DNA of 64,000 nucleotides from Archilochus colubris (Eukaryota; Chordata; Aves; Apodiformes; Trochilidae), in contig CM041115.1 in the NCBI GenBank assembly GCA_023079485.1, positions 30,060,826 through 30,124,825 on the forward strand, given 5' to 3'. A program made the position numbers and the translations under genes. The notes under the pieces are model-generated. The model had not been told where the DNA came from. It saw only the letters and a list, made by a program, of their open reading frames with translations, and did not search any database. Below, piece after piece: positions 25,901 to 36,900 of this stretch. How positions within the stretch are numbered: position 1 is the stretch's first letter; each line of letters starts with the position of its first letter.

Positions 25901-27288
25901 TAGCAAAAGGAAGTTTCAGCCAGCCCCTTTTACTTCTGCTGTGGTCAGCAGAGAAGAACAACCCAACAAGAGCACAGCAACCCAATGCCACCCAAAAACC
26001 TCGCTGGCATTTGAGTGATCTTTGTAGGTTTGCATATTCATCTCTGAAGTCTGGGTTTGGATGATGATGACCAAAGTCTATAGGAGAATTTGCCTCTGAT
26101 ACCTTTCCAATGATCATTAGAAAATCAAGTTTTGACTTCACAGAATTCTGTAAATTCAAATCTATTTAAAATTATGCAAAGCATTAATAAAGTATTAAAT
26201 TAGAAATTTGTTTTGCTTAAATACATACTTGAGATCTTTAGAAAAAGAAGCAGTAAAAAGTTCCGATGTAAGATAGCAACTTTGTTCCATAGTGAAGAGA
26301 GGTAAGAAAATCCACTAACTATATTGCCTCTAGAGTATCAAATTTAAATTAGAAGGCTCGTGTGTTAGAAATCAGAAAAAAAAAGAAACAAAAATCCCTC
26401 CCTGTTTTTCCGGTGCCTGGAAATGGTTCATTGGATGCGTAGAACTTACAAATAACTATAGGAATTGGCCTGTTGTATGGGATGCAGAATGAATATTGGC
26501 ATTTTCTTTCCATCACAACCACCTGAAACTTAGCATGAAACAATCACTTCTCAAAGTGGTTCTACACAAGTAATCATCTACCTGAACAAAAAAAGGGTGC
26601 TACTTACTACTGCAACTGGCATTAGTGTCCTGTGATGTGGATTTAAAACATTTGAAAGCCTTCCGATGGGTATGAAATAATTTATATTTTGGGAAATGAC
26701 TGGCTGCTTCCTCCCACTCTAGGTTAGATTTAAATGAAGGGACTGTAGACTAATGCTGGCTGTGCAACCCATCTAGTTAATTTGAAAAAGCTAGAGGGAT
26801 GGACTCAATTTGGCGTCTTACTGCATCTCTTCAAGGGAAAGAGGGAAAAGAACACACCTTCATGGAAATCCCCCTCAAAAGGTAATTCAGGCCTTTCTGA
26901 GTTATCCTCTACTAATAGAGGATTTTATTCTCATTACAGAATAGGAAGACTCATGAGCACTAGGAGAGGATATTATGCCTTTCTGTGTAACCCCATCACA
27001 TTGCTACACTGCCAAGCTTCCTACCAGCACAACATAGCATTTAGGTGGAAGAGTTGAATAGTTTTTCAGATCATAAATTCCTCCATAGGTTTGGATCATA
27101 TCTGAAATCTGAAAGGACTTCTGCATGGGACAAAAATGCAGGGAGAATTGACTAAAGATATCTTTACTTCTGAAATTTCAAGAAGAAGCAAAGGATAGTC
27201 AGACAGACAACTGTTAAGCAGGTGATGTTTCCAGTATTAATAACTCACAAGAACAGTATTCTCTTGCCTTCTGACTGCCATGCAGATG

Positions 27289-27294
27289 GGAAGT
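27289..27294. repeat. Target site duplication GGAAGT (left)
   Basis: GGAAGT immediately precedes the first LTR and recurs exactly at 28330-28335 just after the second. A 6-bp duplication is characteristic of class II (beta/ERVK-type) retroviral integrases, whereas ERVL and gamma types usually give 4-5 bp. Confidence 0.9.
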
Positions 27295-27502
27295 TGTAGC
27301 GGGATGAGCCTTTCTTGCTCCTGAGGCTTGATGAGCTGCTGGCCTCTCCATTGCCTTGCACAAGAGTGAGCTCCTCTCTGTGGGTGTGTGTCGCACCTTT
27401 ATTGGCCCCCTGGTAATAGGGGGCCTGCCCTAACCAGGCACAGGTGGACTCCCGCCCACTCTTTGGCAACTCGAGGCACCTGGTTTATCTTGTTTCTCTA
27501 CA
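27295..27502 (-). repeat. LTR of element 1 (3' LTR in element orientation)
   Basis: This 208-bp LTR has TGTAG/CTACA inverted ends. Against its partner at 28124 it shows about five substitutions and one 2-bp indel (TGTGTGTCGCACC versus TGTGTCCCACC). That is roughly 2.4 per cent difference. On the minus strand it contains GGGGGCCAATAAAGG, whose AATAAA (27398-27403) is a plausible polyadenylation signal or TATA-like element. Confidence 0.94.
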
Positions 27503-27529
27503 TTTCCCCCCCCCCCTTTTTTTTTTTTT
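27503..27529 (-). promoter_or_regulatory. Polypurine tract of element 1
   Basis: On the plus strand TTT is followed by 13 C and about 13 T. On the minus strand this is a run of A, then G, then AAA directly before the TGTAG start of the LTR. This is the position and composition of a retroviral plus-strand primer. It fixes the element's orientation as minus. Confidence 0.88.
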
Positions 27530-27717
27530 CGACTGACACAAACATTCACTTACACAAACATACACTTATAACTTATGGGATTTAACCCTAGCTTACAAAC
27601 ATACACTTATACACTTATAGCTTACGGGGTTTAACCCTAGCTTACAAATACTTTTCACAAAGTCTCTGCCTTTCTGACTTGAGTTGTTCTTCTCCCTCCT
27701 GTATCTGCTCTTCTCTT

Positions 27718-27970
27718 GGCTTCCCTCTGCTCAGAGGTTTCCAAAGAGAGAATCCTTATCTTGGCTTCCCTCTGCTCAGGGGTTTCCAAAGAGCTTGCTG
27801 GTTCCTCATGGGAGTACGGGATTTAAGCCTTCCTCATGGGATTCCATACATGGGTTTTAACCCTTCCTCATGGGATTCCATCCTCCTGGCTTCCCTCTTC
27901 TCAGGGGTTTCCAAAGAGAGATTCCTTATCTTGGCTTCCCTCTGCTCAGGGGTTTCCAATCCAAAGAGCT
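27718..27970 (-). repeat. Four 31-bp interior repeats in element 1
   Basis: GGCTTCCCTCTGCTCAGGGG followed by TTTCCAAAGAG occurs at 27718, 27763, 27888 and 27933, with one or two changes per copy. The copies form two pairs, each spaced exactly 45 bp, with 125 bp between the second and third. A 45-bp period keeps a reading frame. The CTCATGGGATTCCA motif is repeated between the pairs (27807-27880). Confidence 0.9.
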
Positions 27971-28052
27971 TGCTAGTCATACCTTTCAGGGAGAGTGTTA
28001 GCCCAGGCACTTTTTCAAATGAGGGAGAATGTTCCTGCAGCCAGCTCCTCAC
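27834..28052 (-). CDS. Small interior open frame of element 1
   Basis: A 72-codon frame lies in the sense orientation of the LTR element. Residues 25-36 (MTSKLFGLETPE) start at an internal ATG (27980) that aligns with the first ATG of the corresponding frame in element 2, in the shared context AAGGTATGA. The frame holds two copies of LETPEQRE/LETPEKRE spaced 15 residues apart, created by the 45-bp DNA repeat, then SHEEGLKP. The predicted peptide is hydrophilic and highly charged, without a signal peptide or membrane segment. I recognise no family. It could be a remnant of a gag leader, a non-coding region that happens to be open, or a short lineage-specific protein. Similarity to element 2 shows common descent but not translation. 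Confidence 0.3.
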   Translation of the reverse strand: MRSWLQEHSPSFEKVPGLTLSLKGMTSKLFGLETPEQREAKIRNLSLETPEKREARRMESHEEGLKPMYGIP

Positions 28053-28104
28053 ACTGCTGCTTCTTTAGACGTCTGTATGTTGCTTCTTTAGATGTCTGTA
28101 TGTT

Positions 28105-28121
28105 ACCCGTATTCTCCACTA
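28105..28121 (-). promoter_or_regulatory. Candidate primer-binding site of element 1
   Basis: On the minus strand, two bases after the 5' LTR end, the sequence reads TAGTGGAGAATACGGGT. The matching position in element 2 reads TGGTGGAGAATGTGGGC. The latter begins with the TGG expected to pair with a tRNA CCA end, so element 1 appears to carry a G-to-A change. I cannot assign the tRNA. Confidence 0.6.
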
Positions 28122-28123
28122 AA

Positions 28124-28329
28124 TGTAGTGGGATGAGCCTTTCTTGCTCCTGAGGCTCGATGAGCTGCTGGCCTCCCCATTGCCTTGCACAAGAGTGAGC
28201 TCCTCTCTGTGGGTGTGTCCCACCTTTATTGGCCCCCTGGTAATAGGGGGCCTGCCCTAACCAGGCACAGGTGGACTCCCGCCCACTCTTTGGCAGCTCG
28301 AGGCACCTGGTTTATCTTGTTTCTCTACA
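28124..28329 (-). repeat. LTR of element 1 (5' LTR in element orientation)
   Basis: This 206-bp copy is almost identical to 27295-27502 and has the same TGTAG/CTACA ends. The minus-strand AATAAA lies at 28225-28230. As the 5' LTR it would hold the promoter. The GGGGGCCAATAAAGG block is the most conserved stretch when compared with the LTRs at 49338 and 50346, which supports a core promoter or RNA 3'-end role. Confidence 0.94.
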
Positions 28330-28335
28330 GGAAGT
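28330..28335. repeat. Target site duplication GGAAGT (right)
   Basis: This is an exact copy of 27289-27294 directly after the LTR end CTACA. Confidence 0.9.
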
Positions 28336-30600
28336 CCTGCAAGTGCAGAAAAGGTGTTTTGGGGCTGGTTTTGAACCATCTTTGAATCCAAGTTCCAGTT
28401 TTGCCTAAAATATTGTCTTGAACCTACTCTGAGCCCATCTATTTGGGCGCCCATGTCTTAAACATGGTATAAATACGTGGTAGATCATTAGTGTTAAAAA
28501 TGGAGCCATTAAATATCACTTTCATTTGGTAAATTTTATTGAACAATCACATGGACTTATTAAAGTTATTACAGAAGATATTATATACTTGCACAATAAA
28601 TGCTACTTACACAAAATATAAGTTACAATTCTTTATTACTCTTTGAGCAAGCTTTCTGACAAAGCCAAAGCTTTTTCTCTTACCCACAAACCTCATTTCA
28701 TATATAGATGAAAAAAAAATAAATGGCAGATGCCAAAGATCTCTTCCTAGAAAAACAGTTCTCTTTGGCTCTATTTTTACCCTCAAGCTATAGTAATTGA
28801 ATGCACATTTACAAACTTTAGCCATTACCATACTCTATCTATGCCAGAATTACCTACGCTAATGATGCAAAGTGCTAAATAATCAGTAATTATTCTTGCT
28901 GTGATGACTGTGCTGTGATGCAGCCTCAATAACTGCTAGTGTCTTCTGTGGAATTCCTGTTCAATAGGGTGGCCATTTCAAATCTTTACTCTGGCTGCAG
29001 TGTTTTAAAATGCATATGAATTTCTCCCTTGGCATATTGTCCCCAGTCAGGTAAAGTGCATATGATAACTCCAACCCTGTGTTAAATTTTCTGTACCTTT
29101 CATGTACGCGTTGCCACGTACACAGCTTGCCATAACAGAGTTCAGTATCTGTTTCAAGTCATCAAAGAGAAATATTTTTGAAAAGAAATAAAAGTAGCCT
29201 TGAATATGTTCACACGAACTTGGTTTTACTTTTGTGTTCACTAGTAAGTGTTTATTATTACTATTACTATTAATGATAACAAGAGCTGTATTTTAACTAT
29301 CAAGAGAAGGCTTATATTTGTGAGTGCCATCAAGAGAATTGTTGCAGCCACATTCCCTTGGGCTGTAATTTTCTGAGACTTGGGAAAAAAAGCAGACAGA
29401 GTTTGCTCAGCACTTAGTCCTTTGTGAAATCATGTTACACAGTTGTTCTTGGGAGTTCATTGTTCAGTTGGTTCTTTTCTTCCTTTCCACCCAACATTAA
29501 GATGATTTCTTGCCAGAGGTCCTGATTTTCTTTCTGAGAAGTCGTAAGCTGTTATCCTGACTGCGTGCTAAAATTAAATGCATCTTCGCACTTGGGGAGA
29601 GAGCTGGGGGTGTTCTCTTGGTCAAATTACAGTTTGAAAAATTACATCCTACCTTCCTAATTTGCAGCCATACATTCAGCTGGATACACAATTTACCACT
29701 TTCCAGTTTAAAATGTAAAAATGTGAGGTGTTTTTAAACAGCTGCTGCTGTTCTCCCCTCTCCTTCTCCTCCAGGTGGCTGCACTTTGCTGGTGGGTAAA
29801 GTGATTTCTGTTTACAGAAAAAGCAGTTTTATAGTTTGTAAATGGTTTTAGGATCCTTTGGGAGGAAAGGCATGGTGCAGGAATGTAAGCTATTCTGATT
29901 CTTGTTAAGAGAGAGGGACAAAACCCCATAGGAATCAGACTAAAACTAAACTCTTGTAAAAACCTCCAGGTGTGCAGTCCCTCAGAGTAGAAACACTGGA
30001 CCAATAAAGTGAGTGGCTGAGGTTTCAATTGAAACTTTAAAGAAAAAAAGTAAAAAAAAAACAAACAAAAACAACAACAACAACAAAAAAAAAAACACCA
30101 AAAAACCAAAAAACCCAAAACAATGAGAGAGAAGAAAGCTTAGCCATGAATAAACAAATGGAATTTTTTAGAGGGGGGGGAGCAGGGCTAGTTGAAAAAT
30201 AAGAGTTGCCACCCTCAAATGCATATGCAAAAGGAAGAAACTTGTCCTAAGTGCTGATGACATGACCAGAAACATTCTCACTTCACAGTTAGGAGCCAGT
30301 TTTTTGCAAACTCACCTGGACTGTACTATGCTACATTTACTTTGTAGGATGGAGGCAGACCCCATTGAACAGTGATCCTCAGGGACTTCTTGTGCTGAAG
30401 ATGTTAATCAATCTCTGATTAACTATGCATGCAAACACAGAGAGTCCCTATACCTGCTGGCTTTGGGCTTTAAACTCAGCCCAGCACCACTGGTGAGCTT
30501 TAAATCCTGTCAGCAGCACTCTGAAGTGTCTCTCTGACACAGCCAAGATGCATGTGGTATGTTGGAAATGTTACCAAGCAGAAACGAGGCTTTCTGTCCA
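28336..30600. other. 2.3 kb of unique DNA, no gene seen
   Basis: No recognisable gene is present. An A-rich simple stretch lies at 30042-30121 and a run of eight G sits near 30173. The minus-strand frame 30118-29708 (136 codons) is opened by the A-rich stretch, which reads as phenylalanine and cysteine, and is not credible as a protein. Confidence 0.6.
30042..30121. repeat. A-rich simple sequence
   Basis: About 80 bp of A with interspersed C: CAA repeats (ACAACAACAACAAC) and runs such as ACCAAAAAACCAAAAAACCC. It is low complexity. Confidence 0.85.
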
Positions 30601-30989
<389 letters not shown>

Positions 30990-33900
30990 AAAAGTAATCT
31001 GAGATTTGAATAAACTTGTTAGATTTTGATCTGCTAGCTTATGTCATTATTTCCACGCTTCCCCTCAGAGAAACAAATTCCAGAAATTAAATAAAAAAGT
31101 TCTATTTTCTTGGGGAAATATTGACTTTGACAAAATAACCCAGAGTCCTTCCATGTGCTGCCCAGCCTTCTCCTTGGTGGCTTGGCAGCAGATGGGCTGG
31201 GCACGGCTGCTGACAAAAGCCAGTGGGGATCAGGGGGACTGTGGGGAGCTCTGGGGCTCCTCTCTCTATGCTGATGCTGGGAGGATGGGCACTGTGTAGA
31301 GTCCCTTCCTTGCCATCCTCAGGCCTGTGGCATTGATCACACCTCACACACCTGCAGCAGGTTAACAATGAGGAGACACTGAGTGGATTTGGTTTAATAG
31401 GGACATTTGCTGGCAGGGTCTGAAAAGGATTTTAATTCAGCTTATACAGTTACCAGGGTATCTTGAAGACAGAATGCATACACGCGTTTTTTTCTGATAC
31501 ATTTGTTCCAGTCTGCTTGAAATACATTAGCACACTGCTTCCTAAAGGGATCTGACTCAAGTTTATGTGGGAATTGGCTGTGGCTGCAGCTCCTGGATGC
31601 AGGTTACCACCCTTGCAGCAAAGGATGTGGTCTGGTTGGTCTACTTTACTCCCCAGCTGCCACCATTTGAAGCCCACCTATTTCACCTATTAGAGTTTGT
31701 GGTAATGAGCTCACTGATTGGGCTCACAGGGACACAGTGGGATATGAACTGTGGTGATGCACACTCTTTGGTCTGTGCCTTCAAAGCAGGATCAGCAGTA
31801 GACAGCCGAGGCTGAGGCACAGGGCCACCAGCCACTGTGAAATCAAGCAAGGGACCCTGAGTCAGGATGCAGGAGGTATCTGCAGGAGAGAGCCTGGCCT
31901 CATTGATGGTGGCCACTCTGTGCTACAGTTCTGAGCAACTCAAACACTCAAATCAGACCTGCAAAGGCAGAAAACAGAACTGTGGAGATCAGTCCCACTC
32001 TAATGACACATTTTCACATGTCTGATTGGCTTTGAGGCACCATTTTGGCTCCATCCTGAAGTAAGAAAACCTGAAAGTGATCATTTGGTAGCAGTTCAGA
32101 GGCCAAGTGCAGCTAAAGAGATCCAATGAGTTTGAAAGGAGATGTGCAGTTGCATGGTTAGAAGAGAAAATGCTGTTCATCTGGATGTAAGGTATTTAGC
32201 AATATTTATTAACTGTACAAGATCAGGTTAAGGATGAAAAAGGAGATAATTGGCTGACTTATTTGACCTAGTTCTAGCAAAGCAAGAAGCAGCCTGAGGA
32301 CTTTTCTGTTTTGTTGCAGCTCACTGTGGCCATCAGGGTCTCACATTATCCAGGTATAGCTGGATTTTGCCCTGGTGTTCATACAATATTGACCAATTCC
32401 CAAAAAGTCCCTTGCCTCAGAGGATGCAGGAAAGAAAGAGGTGATACTTCCACATATGCAGGAAACTTTCATGCCAGCCAAGTCCCTAGGAAAAGTCTTG
32501 AAAAAGGCTGCCACTATCAGCAGTAGCAGCAGTATCCTGACCTCATGCTGGGCAAGAAAACCAAAACCAAAACAAACCTGGCAAGTAGTAGTCTGAACAA
32601 CATTTGTTCTTTGCTCAATATTTTCATATAAATCAGAATTGCAACATCCTTAAATCTTCACAGAAAGTCTGATGGTATGAGGAACCACAAACCTAAGAGC
32701 CAAAGCCAACCAGGACCAGGAACAAAGCCTAAGTGGCATTATTTCAGAGGAGACTTCTTTTGCCCACAGAGATTTTAGCTTTAGTCTGATAATTCACTAC
32801 TCCAAGCTGAATGTGTTAGAGGGTGGCAAAGCAGAAGAGAATAATGAGAAATTTTGGACACAGACACTGAAGCACTGGCTCTGAGATTTTGAAAGCTTTT
32901 TAATTACAAAGCCATTTTATCACAAAACATACCAAGTTTTAGGGAAAGTAAAGAAACTGTGGGAGTCCTTCTTCTACAGCTGTAGCACATTGGTCCTTTT
33001 TGGTACATTTACAAATATTGGACAAGTTAATACAGGCCTGCACAAGCCCAACTGGTTTCATACTCAGAGCCCCTTCCATGCCAGGTTTCCCTCAGGCATG
33101 GGGGGCATCTCTCAGAGAGGAATGTGTGTGTGGCACTGGGACAGTGACAGCACAGTTTTGGTCCCAAAGGCAGGTGGTGAAAAAAGCCAGCCAAAAAAAG
33201 CCAAAAGCCAGCCAGTGCATGGATGTGTTCCTCTGTCTGAAATGCTCATAAGTCAAGCAGGGATAGTGAGTACTACCCTACTACCTAGAAGCCATGCAAG
33301 CTTAAGTTAACAAGTATTTCAGAAAGAGCCAGGAGGGTACTTAGAAAAACACTTGCAGTGTTATGAACTGTCCAGAGCCTTTCAAGCCAGTGTGGGCTCA
33401 GAGGCAGAAGCAGGAGGCTGCAGGCTTGCCACCAGCCACCCCTTGGTGTGGTGGGGCAGGATGGTCACAACATCTCTCCACTCCCCCTTGGTTATGGTGC
33501 TATATAAACAACAAATAATGGTATCAATAGGTTTGTTATAAATTAAGCAAACTATATTAAAATTGATCTTGCATTGCAGGGAAAAAGTAAATTATGAGGT
33601 GTTAGAGTTGCAAACATTTTGTTTTATACACTACTTCCAAGAAGAAAAATATTATGCCAAATGAAAAAGAGGTGTCGACCAATAGGATCTCCTGATGCCT
33701 GTCCCTTCCTCCAGTAGTAATAGTCCCATCGTGCTGTTTTACAAGGCAGTAAGCCAGTCACCAAATGGAGAAACTGCCAGGCTAAAGTTCTCCTGGTTTA
33801 TGCCAGGGAAGGAACAAAATTACAGCCTTGTAAAACAGTGTGACAGTGCTATTATTGTGCTAGTGTTACAAACTACTTAAAATAGCATTTTGAATAAGTT

Positions 33901-36900
33901 TTTCAAATATTCTCAGGAGATGGTCAAGTGGTAGAGGCTGTGACACTGAGAAGAATAAAGCAGAGGAGGAGACCTTTTATTAATGTATATCCTCTCAGGA
34001 AAGACACCTATGAACAAAGACCTAGCATGGTGCTGCATGTCATTCCTCAGAGCCAGGCTGAACCAGCATCAGGCTGAGGCTTGCCAGCCTTTCTTGTTGG
34101 ATTTTCAGCCCTTCCTCATCTTCTGACAGAAAGGGGAACAGACATTTAATGAGAAAACCTGTTATCTCATCTTTATGAGGATGAACTAGGGTGTGAAGGT
34201 CAAACACAGTTTAGCAACTGGTTTTGCTCACTGCTACAGGTGTCCCATCTTGGCTTTTGTAGTCTTTCCAGTACTTCTTGACAAAATTATTACTAAAAGG
34301 AGTACTTTCCCTGAAGCACACTAAGCTGCTAGCATGATAAAAAAAAAAACAACAACATGATGTCCCTGGTCCAAAGGTCAAAATAGTGGTTTAGTACAAG
34401 TACCAAGAGCAGTGTCTTACATAATGGGGTGGGGGAGCAGAGTGATGTTAATTCAGAGCACTTCTCATAGAAGTTTTCTCAAAGAAAAAAGGAGGTTTCA
34501 ACTAACAAATGTGTGTTTACATCAGAAAATGTTGATTTTCTGATGGAAATAATAAAAATCTCAGTTTGAAAACACTATTTATAGCATGAAGGCTGAAGCA
34601 AGAGGTCTGGCCCTAGGGCAGGAATCCCCAGCCACATTTTGCCTCCCTGGACACACTATAGCCAGTGTTTTAGTGCTCACATGGTCTCTCAGCAAAAAAC
34701 AGAAGGCCAGGATACCAGAGGCAAAATATGGCTCACAAAGGGAGCCCCTGCTCAGGTGAGAAATCCTTGCTAGTGGTGCCAGGTTAGTGGAAAATACAAA
34801 ATGTGAGTGTGGCAGCTCAACAGTTGCTCAGGGGGAGAACTGGAAATGGCATCCAGTTTCCCCCTGAAATGCACCAGTCATCCACAGTTCTCTGGAACTG
34901 TGAGAAAGGGTGCAGGATAGACTGGAGCTGTTTAGGTTGTAAGTTAGCAGTAACTTATTTCCTTAGCTTTTGAAATACATGCATAGCAAAGGAGCTAAAA
35001 AACCCTACAAATAAATAATAAATCACAGTCTTCGTCTGTGGAATCTGCGTTAGAATCATATCTTGAGCTCTCGTATGTGAGCAAAACCAGACTGGGAGCA
35101 GCCTGGCAATGAAGCAGATGGGAAAGCAGATTTGACTTGTTCATTATTTGTAAATGCACCAGAGAGGAAATCTCATTGCATTTAATTCTAGGCGCTGTTT
35201 GTTTGCTGCCTCCAGTAAATTAGATTTCCAGACAAAACGACCAATGGACATTTGTGAGATTTTTCTTTTCTCTTTTTTTTTTTCTTTTATGACATCATTA
35301 CTTAAGGAACCTAGCAAAGCTTTTAATAAAATAAACAATACTCTAGGAAATCAATTTTAATTTATTATATTGAATATAATTAATCGAATATATCCATGGA
35401 TGATGATAGGGAAGGTAAAGCTCTGATGCAATAGTGCTCAGAAACAAGGCATAGGCAAGGCCTACTCACGTTGTCCAAAAAAGGTTAGGAGTGAACTAAA
35501 AAGTAGGATTTTGTAAAAGGCCTCAGTGTAACTATATATTTCACGTCTCTTTCAACACAACACTTTGTTTAAGCATGGGAACACTCTAGCAGACTTATAA
35601 CAATATTTCCATACTGCACATTTATTGTAGCTACTCATTAAGTCAAATTGCTAGCACATGAAGTCATGTGGAAAAAAGAGGGATTTAAGACATAACATTT
35701 GCAGGATGCAAACATGAGAAGTGAAGACTTTTTCATAAAACTCTTGCTCACAGTCAAAGCAAAATTCAAACAACTGTGCAGAGGAGAGCTAAAGAGAGAT
35801 TACTATCAATTTGAAAATGACTTTACTCTCACCTTCTTAACAAATTACAACTCTTATCAGGCTGGCTGCAGCATACATGTGTGTTTCTATTAAAAACACA
35901 ACAACAACAACAAAAAAGAACACATTAGAAAGTTAAGCTTTAATAATTTTGAAAGCTATAAAATATACAGTAATAAAAAAGAAAAAGAAAGCAAAAGAAG
36001 CACTACTGCAAACAATCTTTTATTACCAGGGTATTATTATTCATGCTCTGACAACGAACCACACAGAGAGTTCTGTATCAGAGTTTTCTGAAAAAAAATT
36101 GTGAAATACGGAATAATTAAGCAAGGAGAAATAGTTGTGATGAGAAGGGAACTCTGGTGATGTCTTTTCCATTTGGGGCCACGTGTGTGCATGCTACAAA
36201 TAATATTTTCCCCTTGATTCATTCTTTGGTTATCCTACATTTGCACTGCTTTCTGTGGTAATTTCTGAATCTTAATGCTTTAGTGTTCACTGCACGCAGT
36301 CGTATTTTGCAAGTTATCTTGACATAGAGCCTCAAGCAGGATGGCTCAGTACCCACCTTCCTCTTGGCTGTTTTCAGTTCCCTTTGCAGCTGAGTCAGTG
36401 CCTGAGCCTAGGGAGTGGGCTGGTTCCCAGCCCTCCCAGCAAGCCAGCCCACTTGCCATGGGCACACCAGCTTCTCCAAGGGTAAATTGTCCCCCAGGCC
36501 AGGCAGAAACCTGACCTTACCATGCTATTGGTAAGCTGGAGACCAAGAAAACACACTTGAGCCACCTAAAGGGGAAAAAATTGCTGGGGAAGGTCAGGAG
36601 AAAGGCAGACTGTAGGAACTGTATGTTTACGTGTGTATATACACTTATGTACATTTTGCAGAGGAAGTGAGACTTGTGTAACTGATGGAGTTAAAATATT
36701 GGCAGCGTACCCTTGTTGGGGAGCAACAGCTGTAGCAACACTGAGAGAAACAACAGCAGCCACCTTCCTGCCACCTGGGGTGGTCAGTAGGCAGACATTT
36801 CTCCTGTTCATCTCATTACAGCGTGACCAAAATATGTGGCTGTAAAAAGGCCCTTTCCACTCCCTGGTGCATATTATTTGCTATTTGGTACAGCAGAAGG

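Larger units (their letters stand above)
16516..27294. other. 10.8 kb of unique AT-rich DNA, no gene seen
   Basis: No exon, RNA gene or transposon body could be recognised. Small structured features are listed separately: a GTTT repeat, an A15 and an A26 run, and a 26-bp tandem duplication. All open frames here are under 100 codons and none carries a motif I know. Ancient repeats too diverged for reading by eye may be present. Confidence 0.55.
27295..28329 (-). mobile_element. Complete non-autonomous LTR element 1
   Basis: This is a 1,035-bp endogenous retrovirus-like element. Two direct LTRs (27295-27502 and 28124-28329) flank a 621-bp interior. A polypurine tract abuts the left LTR and a candidate primer-binding site abuts the right LTR, so transcription runs on the minus strand. 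Perfect 6-bp TSDs show it arrived by integrase-mediated insertion. The interior has no gag, protease, RT, RNase H, integrase or env sequence. It must have been mobilised by proteins of another element. It is related to the element at 49338-50649 in LTR ends, primer site and interior. The assignment to an ERVK-like class rests on TSD length only. Confidence 0.93.

Noticed and set aside
27718..27970. CRISPR-like spaced direct repeats
   Set aside because: The repeats are unevenly spaced, imperfect and lie inside an LTR element of a vertebrate genome. They are explained by tandem duplication.
27679..28068. Plus-strand 129-codon frame with repeated GFPLLRGFQ-type units
   Set aside because: It is antisense to LTR element 1. 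The periodicity comes from the 31-bp interior repeats, and the polypurine tract shows the element is read on the minus strand.
29708..30118. Minus-strand 136-codon frame starting with a Phe/Cys-rich run that resembles a membrane segment
   Set aside because: The hydrophobic start is the complement of the A-rich simple sequence at 30042-30121. The remainder has no known motif.
31567..31916. Overlapping frames on both strands in a GC-richer patch, considered as a retroviral or exon relic
   Set aside because: No conserved motif, no splice borders and no similarity to the elements in this window could be recognised.
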